Shown one piece after another: positions 15,852 to 22,274 of a stretch of 32,091 nt of DNA. The notes beneath the pieces were generated by a model that saw only the letters and a list, made by a program, of their open reading frames with translations, had not been told where the DNA came from and searched no databases. Numbering within the stretch: position 1 is the first letter of the stretch; each line of letters starts with the position of its first letter. The DNA comes from CAZFVY01 sp964522665 (GTDB lineage Bacteria > Verrucomicrobiota > Verrucomicrobiia > Limisphaerales > CAZFVY01): assembly GCA_964522665.1 (NCBI GenBank), contig CAZFVY010000083.1:1-32091 (forward strand), given 5' to 3'. A program made the position numbers and the translations under genes.

Positions 15852-16565
15852 GTGACTTTGAATACGTTTTCCCTTTTACGGGCGCTGATCCTGATGGCGG
15901 TTTTGCGCATGGGCCGCGGGGTCGTCGCGCAACCGGCGGCTCCGCCGGCGCGGCAGGTGAGCGCGGACGTGTTGGCGATCGGCGACGTCCAACTGGACCG
16001 GGCCAAGCGAACCGTTTCGTTTGGCGGCGAGGTCAACATGAACCAGGGGCAACTGGAATACGTCATCGTGGGTATGCGGGGGAAGCTTCACGAGAGCCTT
16101 TTTCGGACCACCGCGCAGGCTTATCACATCCACGCGGCCATGTTGTTATTGGGCGTCCGCGACCAAACGCAGCGGACGAACGAGCCCGCGACCCCTCAGG
16201 CTTTGCGCGGCGAACCGGTCTCGCTCTGGGCGGTCTGGCGCGGACCGGGCGGAGAAGAAAAGGTGCGGGTCGAGGATTGGGTGCGCAACGATCAAACCGG
16301 TCAAGTGATGGAGCGCGGCTCCTGGATTTACAACGGCTCGCGGTTCGTCGAGGGCCTTTTCATCGCGCAACGCGAGCAGTCGATCGTCGCGATCCAGGAT
16401 GACGTGGACGCGTTGATCAATAATCCGCGGCCGGGGCGCGAAAACGATAAGATCTGGCCGGCGAATGAGAAGGCGGTCCCCAAGGTGGGCACGCCGGTAA
16501 CGCTGATAATCCAGCTTGAATCCAAACCGGCCCCGCCGGTAGCGTCGGAGAAGAAGAAACCATGA
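15852..16565 (+). CDS. Exported YdjY-domain protein
   Basis: A 237-residue protein with an N-terminal signal peptide (hydrophobic residues about 7-26, ending VVAQ). The body matches the YdjY domain: GQLEYVIVGMRGKLHESLF (about 66-84), where GKxHESL is the hallmark, followed by HIHAAMLLLG, a SLWAVWRG strand, an EDWVRND segment and WIYNGSRF. The function of YdjY domains is unknown. GTG 15852 is the earliest reasonable start; no strong ribosome binding site is visible. Its stop overlaps the start of the next gene in ATGA (16562-16565), so the two proteins are translationally coupled and probably work together outside the cytoplasm. Confidence 0.85.
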   Translation: MTLNTFSLLRALILMAVLRMGRGVVAQPAAPPARQVSADVLAIGDVQLDRAKRTVSFGGEVNMNQGQLEYVIVGMRGKLHESLFRTTAQAYHIHAAMLLLGVRDQTQRTNEPATPQALRGEPVSLWAVWRGPGGEEKVRVEDWVRNDQTGQVMERGSWIYNGSRFVEGLFIAQREQSIVAIQDDVDALINNPRPGRENDKIWPANEKAVPKVGTPVTLIIQLESKPAPPVASEKKKP

Positions 16566-17746
16566 AGACAAAACATGCAATCGGGATGACGGCGACGGGC
16601 CTGCTTTTGCTCGGCTTTATTTTCGCCTCGTCGGACCTGGCCAACGGCCAAAAATCGATCACCGGGCGGACGGGCGACGAATCGTTAAAGAACGAAGCGC
16701 AGTTGGCGGTGGACAAGGGGATCAAGTGGCTGCAGGGCCAGCAAGGGACCAACGGCGCCTGGTCGAATCCGGAGCAACCGGCGTTGACCGCGCTGGCGCT
16801 GACCGCGTGCATGGGCGGGCCGAGCGGCGCCAACCGCGCGAACCGGCCCGGCTTCGTGGACAAGGGTTACGCGTTCCTGCTCAGTTGCGTCAAACCGGAC
16901 GGCGGCGTTTATGTGAAGGCGCTGCTGACCTACAACACGTCGTTGGCCATGATGGCGCTCCTGTCGGCGCGGGACGCGCAGTATGATACGGTGATCCGCA
17001 ACGCGCGAAATTTTGTCGTGAGCGCGCAGAATGACTTCGGCGAAAAAGGCAAGATTGACAACGCAATGGATGGGGGCTTCGGCTATAGCGCGGACAAGCC
17101 GCACTCCGATCTGTCGAACACGTTAGTGGCGCTGGAAGCCATCCATTTCAGCGAGCGTCTGGCGGCTGACCGCCCCCCCGGACAGATGAAGGAGTTGAAC
17201 TGGGACGCCGCGATTCAATTCATCCAGCGCTGCCAGAATCTGCCGGCGTACAACCATGAGTCTTGGGCGAGTGACGATCCGCGGTTCAAGGGCGGATTCA
17301 TCTACGCACCGGGCGAGAGCAAGGCCGGCGAGACGAACAGCGTCGGGGGGCGGGTCGCGCTGCGCTCGTACGGCAGCATGAGTTACGCGGGCTTGCTCAG
17401 CTACATCTACGCAAACCTCAAACCGAGCGACCCGCGGGTTCAGGCGGTGTCCGAATGGCTGCGGCAGAACTTCACCCTCGAGGAGAACCCGGCGATGGGC
17501 AAGCAGGGTCTCTTCTACTATTACCACACGATGGCCAAGGGCCTGAGCGCCGCCGGGATGGACACGCTGGAACTGGGTGACGGCAAGAAGGTCAACTGGC
17601 GCGAAGAGCTGGTGAAAAAACTGTTGAACCTGCAGAACGCCGACGGTTCCTGGAGCAACGATAACGGGCGATTCATGGAGAAAGACCCGGTGCTGGTCAC
17701 CGCTTATTCGTTGATCGCCCTCGAATACATCGCCCGCGGGCTTTGA
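16562..17746 (+). CDS. Exported prenyltransferase/squalene-oxidase-repeat (alpha/alpha toroid) protein
   Basis: A 394-residue protein with a signal peptide (residues 1-29, MTATGLLLLGFIFASS core). The body is built of terpene-cyclase-like repeats: GIKWLQGQQGTNGAWSN (about 53-69), GYAFLLSCVKPDGGVY, an AMDGGFGYSADKPHSDLSNT stretch and LNLQNADGSWSNDNGRF (about 355-371). The QxxDGSW-like repeats define a toroid fold as in squalene cyclases. The acidic DXDD cyclase motif is not seen, and the protein is exported, so it is probably not a terpene cyclase; related exported proteins are of unknown function and common in Planctomycetota and Verrucomicrobiota. It is coupled to the YdjY-domain gene by ATGA. 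The ATG at 16562 has no separate ribosome binding site, which fits coupling. Confidence 0.87.
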   Translation: MKTKHAIGMTATGLLLLGFIFASSDLANGQKSITGRTGDESLKNEAQLAVDKGIKWLQGQQGTNGAWSNPEQPALTALALTACMGGPSGANRANRPGFVDKGYAFLLSCVKPDGGVYVKALLTYNTSLAMMALLSARDAQYDTVIRNARNFVVSAQNDFGEKGKIDNAMDGGFGYSADKPHSDLSNTLVALEAIHFSERLAADRPPGQMKELNWDAAIQFIQRCQNLPAYNHESWASDDPRFKGGFIYAPGESKAGETNSVGGRVALRSYGSMSYAGLLSYIYANLKPSDPRVQAVSEWLRQNFTLEENPAMGKQGLFYYYHTMAKGLSAAGMDTLELGDGKKVNWREELVKKLLNLQNADGSWSNDNGRFMEKDPVLVTAYSLIALEYIARGL

Positions 17747-17797
17747 TTGTGACGCGGGCCGAAGCCACCCGCTACCCCGCCCGACTCCGGTCGCCGT

Positions 17798-18256
17798 TTA
17801 GGAGTGATCGAGGCAATCGCGAATGGTCCGGGTGAGGTCGCCGATCGAGTACGGCTTCTGGAGGAACCGGGCGCCGGCCAGAGGCGTTGATTCCGGCTCA
17901 GAATCCTCGACGCTGTAACCGCTCGTTAGAATAACCGGGAGCGCCTGATTCTCGGTTCGGAGCCGCTGCGCCAAATCGCGTCCGCTGATTCCATCGGGCA
18001 TCAGCACGTCGGTCAGCAAGAGGCGCACGGTGGATTTCTGGTCTGCCCAGGCCGCCAACGCCTCGGCCCCGGAGGCGGCGAGGACGAGCTGGTACCCGCA
18101 GCGCTTTAGGATCGTCGCGGTGACATAGCGCAGGGACGGTTCGTCCTCCACGAGCATGATCGTTTCGGTGCCGCCGAGAAATGGATTAGGCTCACCCCGC
18201 AGTTTTGGGATGACCTCGGCTCCCGTCGGAAGAAGAGTTTCAAGTGGTTGTGGCAT
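17798..18256 (-). CDS. Single-domain response regulator (receiver domain protein)
   Basis: A 152-residue CheY-like protein. Residues 1-28 are a linker, then GGTETIMLVEDEP with acidic residues Glu37-Asp38, the phosphorylation site Asp83 in LLLTDVLMPDG, the Thr/Ser switch at LTSGYS (111-112), and Lys134 in LQKPYS. All receiver residues are present, and there is no output domain. The GGTET(I)xLVEDE entry is the sequence usually found where a histidine kinase ATPase domain joins a C-terminal receiver, so this gene may have split from a hybrid kinase. The hybrid kinase at 24373-26853 has a receiver of the same style (GGAETILLVEDDE). It is convergent with the toroid gene; partner kinase unknown. 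Confidence 0.9.
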   Translation of the reverse strand: MPQPLETLLPTGAEVIPKLRGEPNPFLGGTETIMLVEDEPSLRYVTATILKRCGYQLVLAASGAEALAAWADQKSTVRLLLTDVLMPDGISGRDLAQRLRTENQALPVILTSGYSVEDSEPESTPLAGARFLQKPYSIGDLTRTIRDCLDHS

Positions 18257-18570
18257 ATCGCCCCTTTCGCGCGTTCACGCAGCCTGCGCGTCGGCTGACG
18301 CTTGCCCGACGCGTCGCCTCGGTTTTATTAAAGTTCATTTTTTGTCCGCGCCGAAGCCCGCCAAACCTCAGTCCGACGGTTCGCTAGCTTCCGGCGAGGA
18401 AGGGCTCCAAACTGTCGCGGGCCGCTACCGGTTGCGCCTACAACTAACCTCGTCGCCCTGCGTTTTGGGCGCTCTCCCTCAATTGCGATCCATTGCGCTG
18501 TTTTTGCCGCCGTTGTCGCGCTCCGGGGAATTCGGTTCATCTCGCGACGCGATTGGCTTACGCTGACGGT
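18257..18570. other. Intergenic stretch of 314 bp between divergent genes
   Basis: It separates the receiver gene (minus) and ygfZ (plus) and must contain promoters for both. I saw no repeat, no coding signal and no convincing -35/-10 pair. Confidence 0.45.
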
Positions 18571-19668
18571 ATGAACGAATTGCCTTTGCGAAGCTTTCAC
18601 CAGGGGTTGAACGCGCGCTGGACGGAACTGAACGGCGGGACGGCGGTCGCGGACTACGGCGACGTGAACGCGGAATACGCCGCGTTGACCGGCGCCGTGG
18701 CGTGGCTCGACCTGAGCTTTCGCGGGCGCTTGTGCGTAACCGGGGCCGATCGGGTCGCTTTCCTGCACGGCTTGGTCACCAATAACGTCAAGGACCTGAA
18801 AACCGGCGAGGGCTGTTACGCGGCGCTGGTGTCGGCCAAGGGCAAAATGCAGAGTGATCTGAACATCTACCGGCTCGCGGATGAGTTGCTGCTCGATTTT
18901 GAACCGGGGCTGGCCGCCACAAATCTGGAATGGCTTGAAAAATACGTCATCGCGGCGGACGCGCAGATCGTCGATGTGGGACCGCTTTACGGACTTTTGA
19001 GCATCCAGGGACCGCAGGCTGAAGTCGCCATGCGACAGTTGAACTTGGGTGTGGATTTGTCCCCAAAACGGATGAGCTTCACCACCGCGGAAGGGCCGGA
19101 CGGCAGCCTCTATTTGATGAACCAGCCCCGGACGGGAGCCGCGGGATTCGATCTCTTCGCGCCGGCCGCCGCGCTCGCCGGCCTCGCCGAGCGGCTGAAT
19201 GGGGTGGTCGCCGGCCTGGGGGGGCGCGCCTGCGGTTGGGCCGCGCTGGAGACGGCCCGGATCGAGCGCGGGATTCCCCGCTTCGGCGCCGACATGGACG
19301 CGACCAATCTCCCGCCCGAAGCCGGCCTCGAAGAACGGGCCATCAGCTACAACAAGGGGTGCTACATCGGCCAGGAGGTCATCGCCCGCATTCGGACCTA
19401 TGGGCAAGTGGCGAAATCGCTGCGCGGCTTGCGGTTGGCGGACGATTTAGCGACGCTGCCGGTCAAAGGCGACAAACTCTTCAAGCAAGACAAAGAGGTC
19501 GGCTTCATCACCAGCGCCGCAACCTCACCGCGGTTAAACGCCAAGCTCGCCCTCGGATATGTCCGCCGGGAAGCCAACGAAACGGGCGCCGAACTCACTT
19601 TGCGAACGGCCGAAGGGCCGAGCGTCGCGCGGATCGTCCCGCTGCCGTTCGCGAAAAACTTGGCGTGA
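18571..19668 (+). CDS. ygfZ: Folate-binding protein YgfZ (Fe-S cluster maintenance)
   Basis: A 365-residue member of the GcvT/YgfZ superfamily. The YgfZ signature KGCYIGQE (262-269) is intact, including the conserved Cys. The N-terminal half contains the folate-binding beta-barrel features (VAWLDLSFRGRLCVTGADR, FLHGLVTNN..DL, YAALVSAKGKM) typical of the family. YgfZ proteins act in the cytosol, with tetrahydrofolate, in repair or assembly of some Fe-S enzymes. Absence of glycine-cleavage genes next to it and the KGCYIGQE motif favour YgfZ over GcvT. ATG 18571 gives MNELPLRSFH, a normal start; upstream codons are rejected. It leads a closely spaced + strand run with two cyclophilins, a small protein and a Nudix hydrolase. 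Confidence 0.92.
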   Translation: MNELPLRSFHQGLNARWTELNGGTAVADYGDVNAEYAALTGAVAWLDLSFRGRLCVTGADRVAFLHGLVTNNVKDLKTGEGCYAALVSAKGKMQSDLNIYRLADELLLDFEPGLAATNLEWLEKYVIAADAQIVDVGPLYGLLSIQGPQAEVAMRQLNLGVDLSPKRMSFTTAEGPDGSLYLMNQPRTGAAGFDLFAPAAALAGLAERLNGVVAGLGGRACGWAALETARIERGIPRFGADMDATNLPPEAGLEERAISYNKGCYIGQEVIARIRTYGQVAKSLRGLRLADDLATLPVKGDKLFKQDKEVGFITSAATSPRLNAKLALGYVRREANETGAELTLRTAEGPSVARIVPLPFAKNLA

Positions 19669-19701
19669 CAGCGGCGTTCAGTCGTGGCAATCCTTTGCCG
19701 C

Positions 19702-20316
19702 ATGAAACGATTGCTTTTGACGTGCGCCATGACTTTGGCGCTGGGTGTGGCGATGGCCTTGGGCCAGAGCGAAAAAAAGGACGACGCGAAACCGGCCGCG
19801 GACGAGGAAGTCGCGGTGATCAAGACCGGCGCGGGCGAGATGGTGATCGCCTTCTGGCCGGACGTCGCGCCCAAAACGGTCGAGAATTTCAAAACGCTGG
19901 CGAAAAAGGGCTTTTATGACGGCACGGCGTTCCATCGCATCATCAAGGGATTCATGATCCAGGGCGGCGACCCCTTGACCAAGGACGCGTCGCAAGCGGA
20001 TCGGTGGGGGACGGGCGATCCCGGCTACAAGATCAAGCAGGAGTTCAACAGCCGACCGCATGTGCGCGGCGTTATCTCGATGGCGCGGGGACAGGATCCG
20101 GATTCGGCGGGTTGCCAATTCTTTATCTGCCTGGCCCGGGCCAGCGGCTTGAACGGGCAATACACCGCATTCGGCCACCTGATCAAAGGCGATGATGTGC
20201 TCGGGAAGCTCGGTGACGTGCCGGTCGGCCAGAGCCGCAACGGCGAAATGAGCACGCCGATCGATCGCGCCAGCGTGGTCAGCATCAAAATCGTCCCGGC
20301 CAGCTCGATCAAGTAA
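19702..20316 (+). CDS. Exported cyclophilin-type peptidyl-prolyl cis-trans isomerase
   Basis: A 204-residue cyclophilin with a signal peptide (residues 1-20, KRLLLTCAMTLALGVAMALG), so it probably acts in the periplasm on proline bonds during folding. The catalytic core is complete: FYDGTAFHRIIKGFMIQGGD with the active Arg in FHR, then RGVISMARGQDPDSAGCQFF and NGQYTAFGHL. It lies 33 bp after ygfZ. The next gene is a second cyclophilin with long near-identical blocks (FYDGTAFHR, KGFMIQGGDPLTKDA, RWGTG) but no signal peptide, which points to a tandem duplication with separation by compartment. ATG 19702 is chosen because it starts the signal peptide. Confidence 0.93.
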   Translation: MKRLLLTCAMTLALGVAMALGQSEKKDDAKPAADEEVAVIKTGAGEMVIAFWPDVAPKTVENFKTLAKKGFYDGTAFHRIIKGFMIQGGDPLTKDASQADRWGTGDPGYKIKQEFNSRPHVRGVISMARGQDPDSAGCQFFICLARASGLNGQYTAFGHLIKGDDVLGKLGDVPVGQSRNGEMSTPIDRASVVSIKIVPASSIK

Positions 20317-20340
20317 CTCAGTCCGCGCAAATTCAATCAT

Positions 20341-20352
20341 GGGCGCTAGCCC
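20341..20352. repeat. 12-bp palindrome GGGCGCTAGCCC
   Basis: A perfect palindrome-like hairpin (GGGC, GCTA, GCCC) between the two cyclophilin genes. A near copy in reverse orientation, GGGCTAACGCCC, lies at 24316-24327. It may be a short dispersed palindrome; the evidence is two copies only. Confidence 0.3.
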
Positions 20353-20370
20353 GCAAATCAGGGGATCAAT

Positions 20371-20913
20371 ATGGACACGGAAGAAGTGGCGGTGATTAAG
20401 ACGGCCGAGGGAGAAATGGTGTTGCGGTTCTGGCCCGACAAGGCGCCCAAAACCGTCGCGAATTTTAAGAAACTGGCCAAGTCCGGTTTTTACGACGGCA
20501 CCGCGTTTCACCGGGTGATGAAGGGATTCATGATCCAGGGGGGCGATCCGCTGACCAAGGACGCCGAGCAGGAAGACCGATGGGGAACCGGCGGTCCCGG
20601 TTATAAGGTCAATGCCGAGTTTCACGAGCGGCCCCATATCCGCGGCGTCATCTCCATGGCTCGCTCGCAACATCCCGATTCCGCCGGCAGCCAATTTTTT
20701 ATTTGCCTTGGGGACGCCAAGTTCCTGGACCGCCAATACACGGCGTTCGGCGAATTGATCAAGGGCGATGAAGTCTTGGGCAAACTCGGCGATTCGCCGA
20801 CCGAAATGAGCAACAGCGGCGAACGCAGCAAGCCGGCCAAGCGCCTCGGCGTCGAGTCGATCAAGATTGTCCCGGCCGAACCTGCCAAAACGTCCGAGCC
20901 GTCCGGCGCCTGA
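20371..20913 (+). CDS. Cytosolic cyclophilin-type peptidyl-prolyl cis-trans isomerase
   Basis: A 180-residue cyclophilin without signal peptide, so it is expected in the cytosol. Core motifs match the preceding gene: FYDGTAFHRVMKGFMIQGGD, RGVISMARSQHPDSAGSQFF and DRQYTAFGELIKG. AGGGG at 20360-20364, 6 bases before ATG 20371, is a good ribosome binding site. The C terminus has a short tail rich in Ala, Pro and Ser (PAEPAKTSEPSGA). It is 54 bp after the exported paralogue and 44 bp before the 69-aa gene, so it is probably part of the same transcript. Confidence 0.93.
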   Translation: MDTEEVAVIKTAEGEMVLRFWPDKAPKTVANFKKLAKSGFYDGTAFHRVMKGFMIQGGDPLTKDAEQEDRWGTGGPGYKVNAEFHERPHIRGVISMARSQHPDSAGSQFFICLGDAKFLDRQYTAFGELIKGDEVLGKLGDSPTEMSNSGERSKPAKRLGVESIKIVPAEPAKTSEPSGA

Positions 20914-20957
20914 GGCGCAAGCGCCCGCCCGGACGGGCTGACCCAGACTGCTTCCCC

Positions 20958-21167
20958 ATGCTCAGCCCCGATCAATCCGCGGCCCTGGCGGCCGCGTTGG
21001 TGGGCATGGGGTGTCCGGCGGAGAAGTCGGTCGAGATGGCCGCTCAATTAGATAAACGGGCGAATCAACTCGCCGCGGAAACGGGCCGCTCCTACGAGGC
21101 CGCGCTGGGGCATCTCCTCGACCTCATGCGCCAGGGTTGGGCGGCGAAGGATAAAGGTCTCTCATGA
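20958..21167 (+). CDS. 69-residue helical hypothetical protein coupled to Nudix hydrolase
   Basis: A small protein predicted to be all helical and soluble. The N-terminal part (MLSPDQSAALAAALVGMGCP, then EKSVEMAAQLDKRANQLA) suggests a UBA-like or short helical bundle, and the C-terminal part reads YEAALGHLLDLMRQGW. I do not recognise a family. Its stop overlaps the Nudix start in ATGA (21164-21167), so translation is coupled and a shared function is likely. ATG 20958 is the only reasonable start. Coding character and position in a tight gene run make it a real gene with fair confidence. Confidence 0.7.
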   Translation: MLSPDQSAALAAALVGMGCPAEKSVEMAAQLDKRANQLAAETGRSYEAALGHLLDLMRQGWAAKDKGLS

Positions 21168-21727
21168 GCGAAATCAAACCGTGGCCGGAAATCTCGACCA
21201 AGCAGGTCGGCGACTTTCGCATCTTCACCATCCGCTCGGACCGCAAGGTCTCGCCGCGCACCGGCCGCGAGCATGATTTCTTCGTGATCGACTGCGTCAA
21301 CTGGGTCAATGTCGTCGCGGTCACGCCGGCCCGGGAATTGGTCATGATCGAACAATTCCGGCACGGTTCGAAAACCGTCGAACTGGAGATTCCGGGTGGG
21401 ATGATCGACGCCAAAGACGCCTCGCCGCTGGCCGCGGGCGAGCGGGAGCTGCGCGAAGAGACGGGCTACACGGGGGAGCGGGCGCAGCTTATCGGCCGCA
21501 TCTTTCCCAACCCGGCGATCATGAGCAACACCTGCTACACGGCGCTCGTCGAGGATTGCCAACCGTCTCACGCCGTCGAGTTTGATCACGGTGAAGACCT
21601 CGCCACGCGCCTGGTTCCGTTGACGGAAATCCCCGCCCTCGTGGGCGAGGGCCGGATTCGCCATTCCCTGGTCGTGGTGGCGCTTTACCATTTCGAGCTT
21701 TGGCGCGCGCGCACCCAGGCGGGTTAG
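21164..21727 (+). CDS. Nudix hydrolase, ADP-ribose pyrophosphatase-like
   Basis: A 187-residue Nudix protein. The Nudix box runs about 78-102 with GGMIDAKDASPLAAGERELR followed by EETGY; the catalytic REL.EETG helix is intact. The upstream acidic residue of the box is Asp, displaced by one position from the textbook Glu, a variant I have seen in the GGMID-type ADP-ribose/NADH pyrophosphatase-like proteins. EQFRHG and VELEIPGG before the box also favour the ADP-ribose pyrophosphatase-like group. It would hydrolyse a nucleoside diphosphate linked to another moiety; the substrate is not certain. It is coupled by ATGA to the 69-aa gene and ends the + strand run. Confidence 0.92.
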   Translation: MSEIKPWPEISTKQVGDFRIFTIRSDRKVSPRTGREHDFFVIDCVNWVNVVAVTPARELVMIEQFRHGSKTVELEIPGGMIDAKDASPLAAGERELREETGYTGERAQLIGRIFPNPAIMSNTCYTALVEDCQPSHAVEFDHGEDLATRLVPLTEIPALVGEGRIRHSLVVVALYHFELWRARTQAG

Positions 21728-22274
21728 CCGACCGCGTGGGGCGAAGGCGCTTGGTCGGTGATTCGCTTCGGTGCGCCGGGGAAATCAGCCGCGCGGATTT
21801 GAAGGCGCTCAAGGGCGCTTTGGCCGAGCGCGGCATTGGCCTCACGAGTTTTACCGGCGGAGTGTCGCGACGAAGCGAGTTCGCAGCTGGCTGAAAGGGT
21901 ACGGTGGCGTAGTCGTCGCCTAAAGCGGCGTCGGCGCTGCGCTCTCCCGCCTTCGCTGCGCTACGGCGCGGCTTAAGGTCTATGGGCCGAGCCGAAGCCT
22001 TAGGCGAAGGCTGGGCCGCCGCATAACGCCGCGGCGCCAAAGTTCATCGCGATAACGTGGAGTGCGGCGGCAGAGCGCAGCGCCGACGCCGCTTTCGATT
22101 GACGGAGCGTTTACGACCCGGCGCCGGCGCTCGGCCATTCCGACGGGGAGGCTGCCAAGCGTCGAAGAGCTGGTTGACGTTCTGGTGGGGGAATCGCCGC
22201 CGGAACCGCAGCGTGGAATCTTGTCGCGGGCCCAGCCGACCTAACTGGCCGGCCCGCCGACCGAGGATAGCGGC
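21728..22274. other. Intergenic stretch of 547 bp with an inverted-repeat element, no gene supported
   Basis: Short frames here, such as the one starting MECGGRAQRRRRF at 22057, are Arg- and Gly-rich and appear to be translations of repeat DNA, so no gene is called. The main content is the inverted-repeat element at 21922-22095. A terminator for the converging Nudix and ABC-F genes would be expected, but no stem followed by a T-run was seen. Confidence 0.5.
21922..22095. repeat. Perfect 24-bp inverted repeat bounding a 126-bp spacer (MITE-like element)
   Basis: Bases 21922-21945 are exactly complementary to 22072-22095; the match stops on both sides. The arm core is GCGGCGTCGGCGCTGCGCTC. The spacer is GC-rich and holds a further hairpin, AGCCTT at 21996-22001 with AAGGCT at 22007-22012. 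No coding region or target-site duplication is evident. It may be a non-autonomous mobile element, a recombined pair of dispersed repeats or a structured RNA. Confidence 0.7.

Noticed and set aside
17754..17772. GCGGG/CCCGC stem between the convergent toroid and receiver genes as a terminator
   Set aside because: The stem is only 5 bp with no T-run, which is not enough for a call.
19678..20736. 352-codon open frame opposite the two cyclophilins
   Set aside because: It spans two well-supported genes on the other strand, and its internal similarity simply mirrors their duplication.
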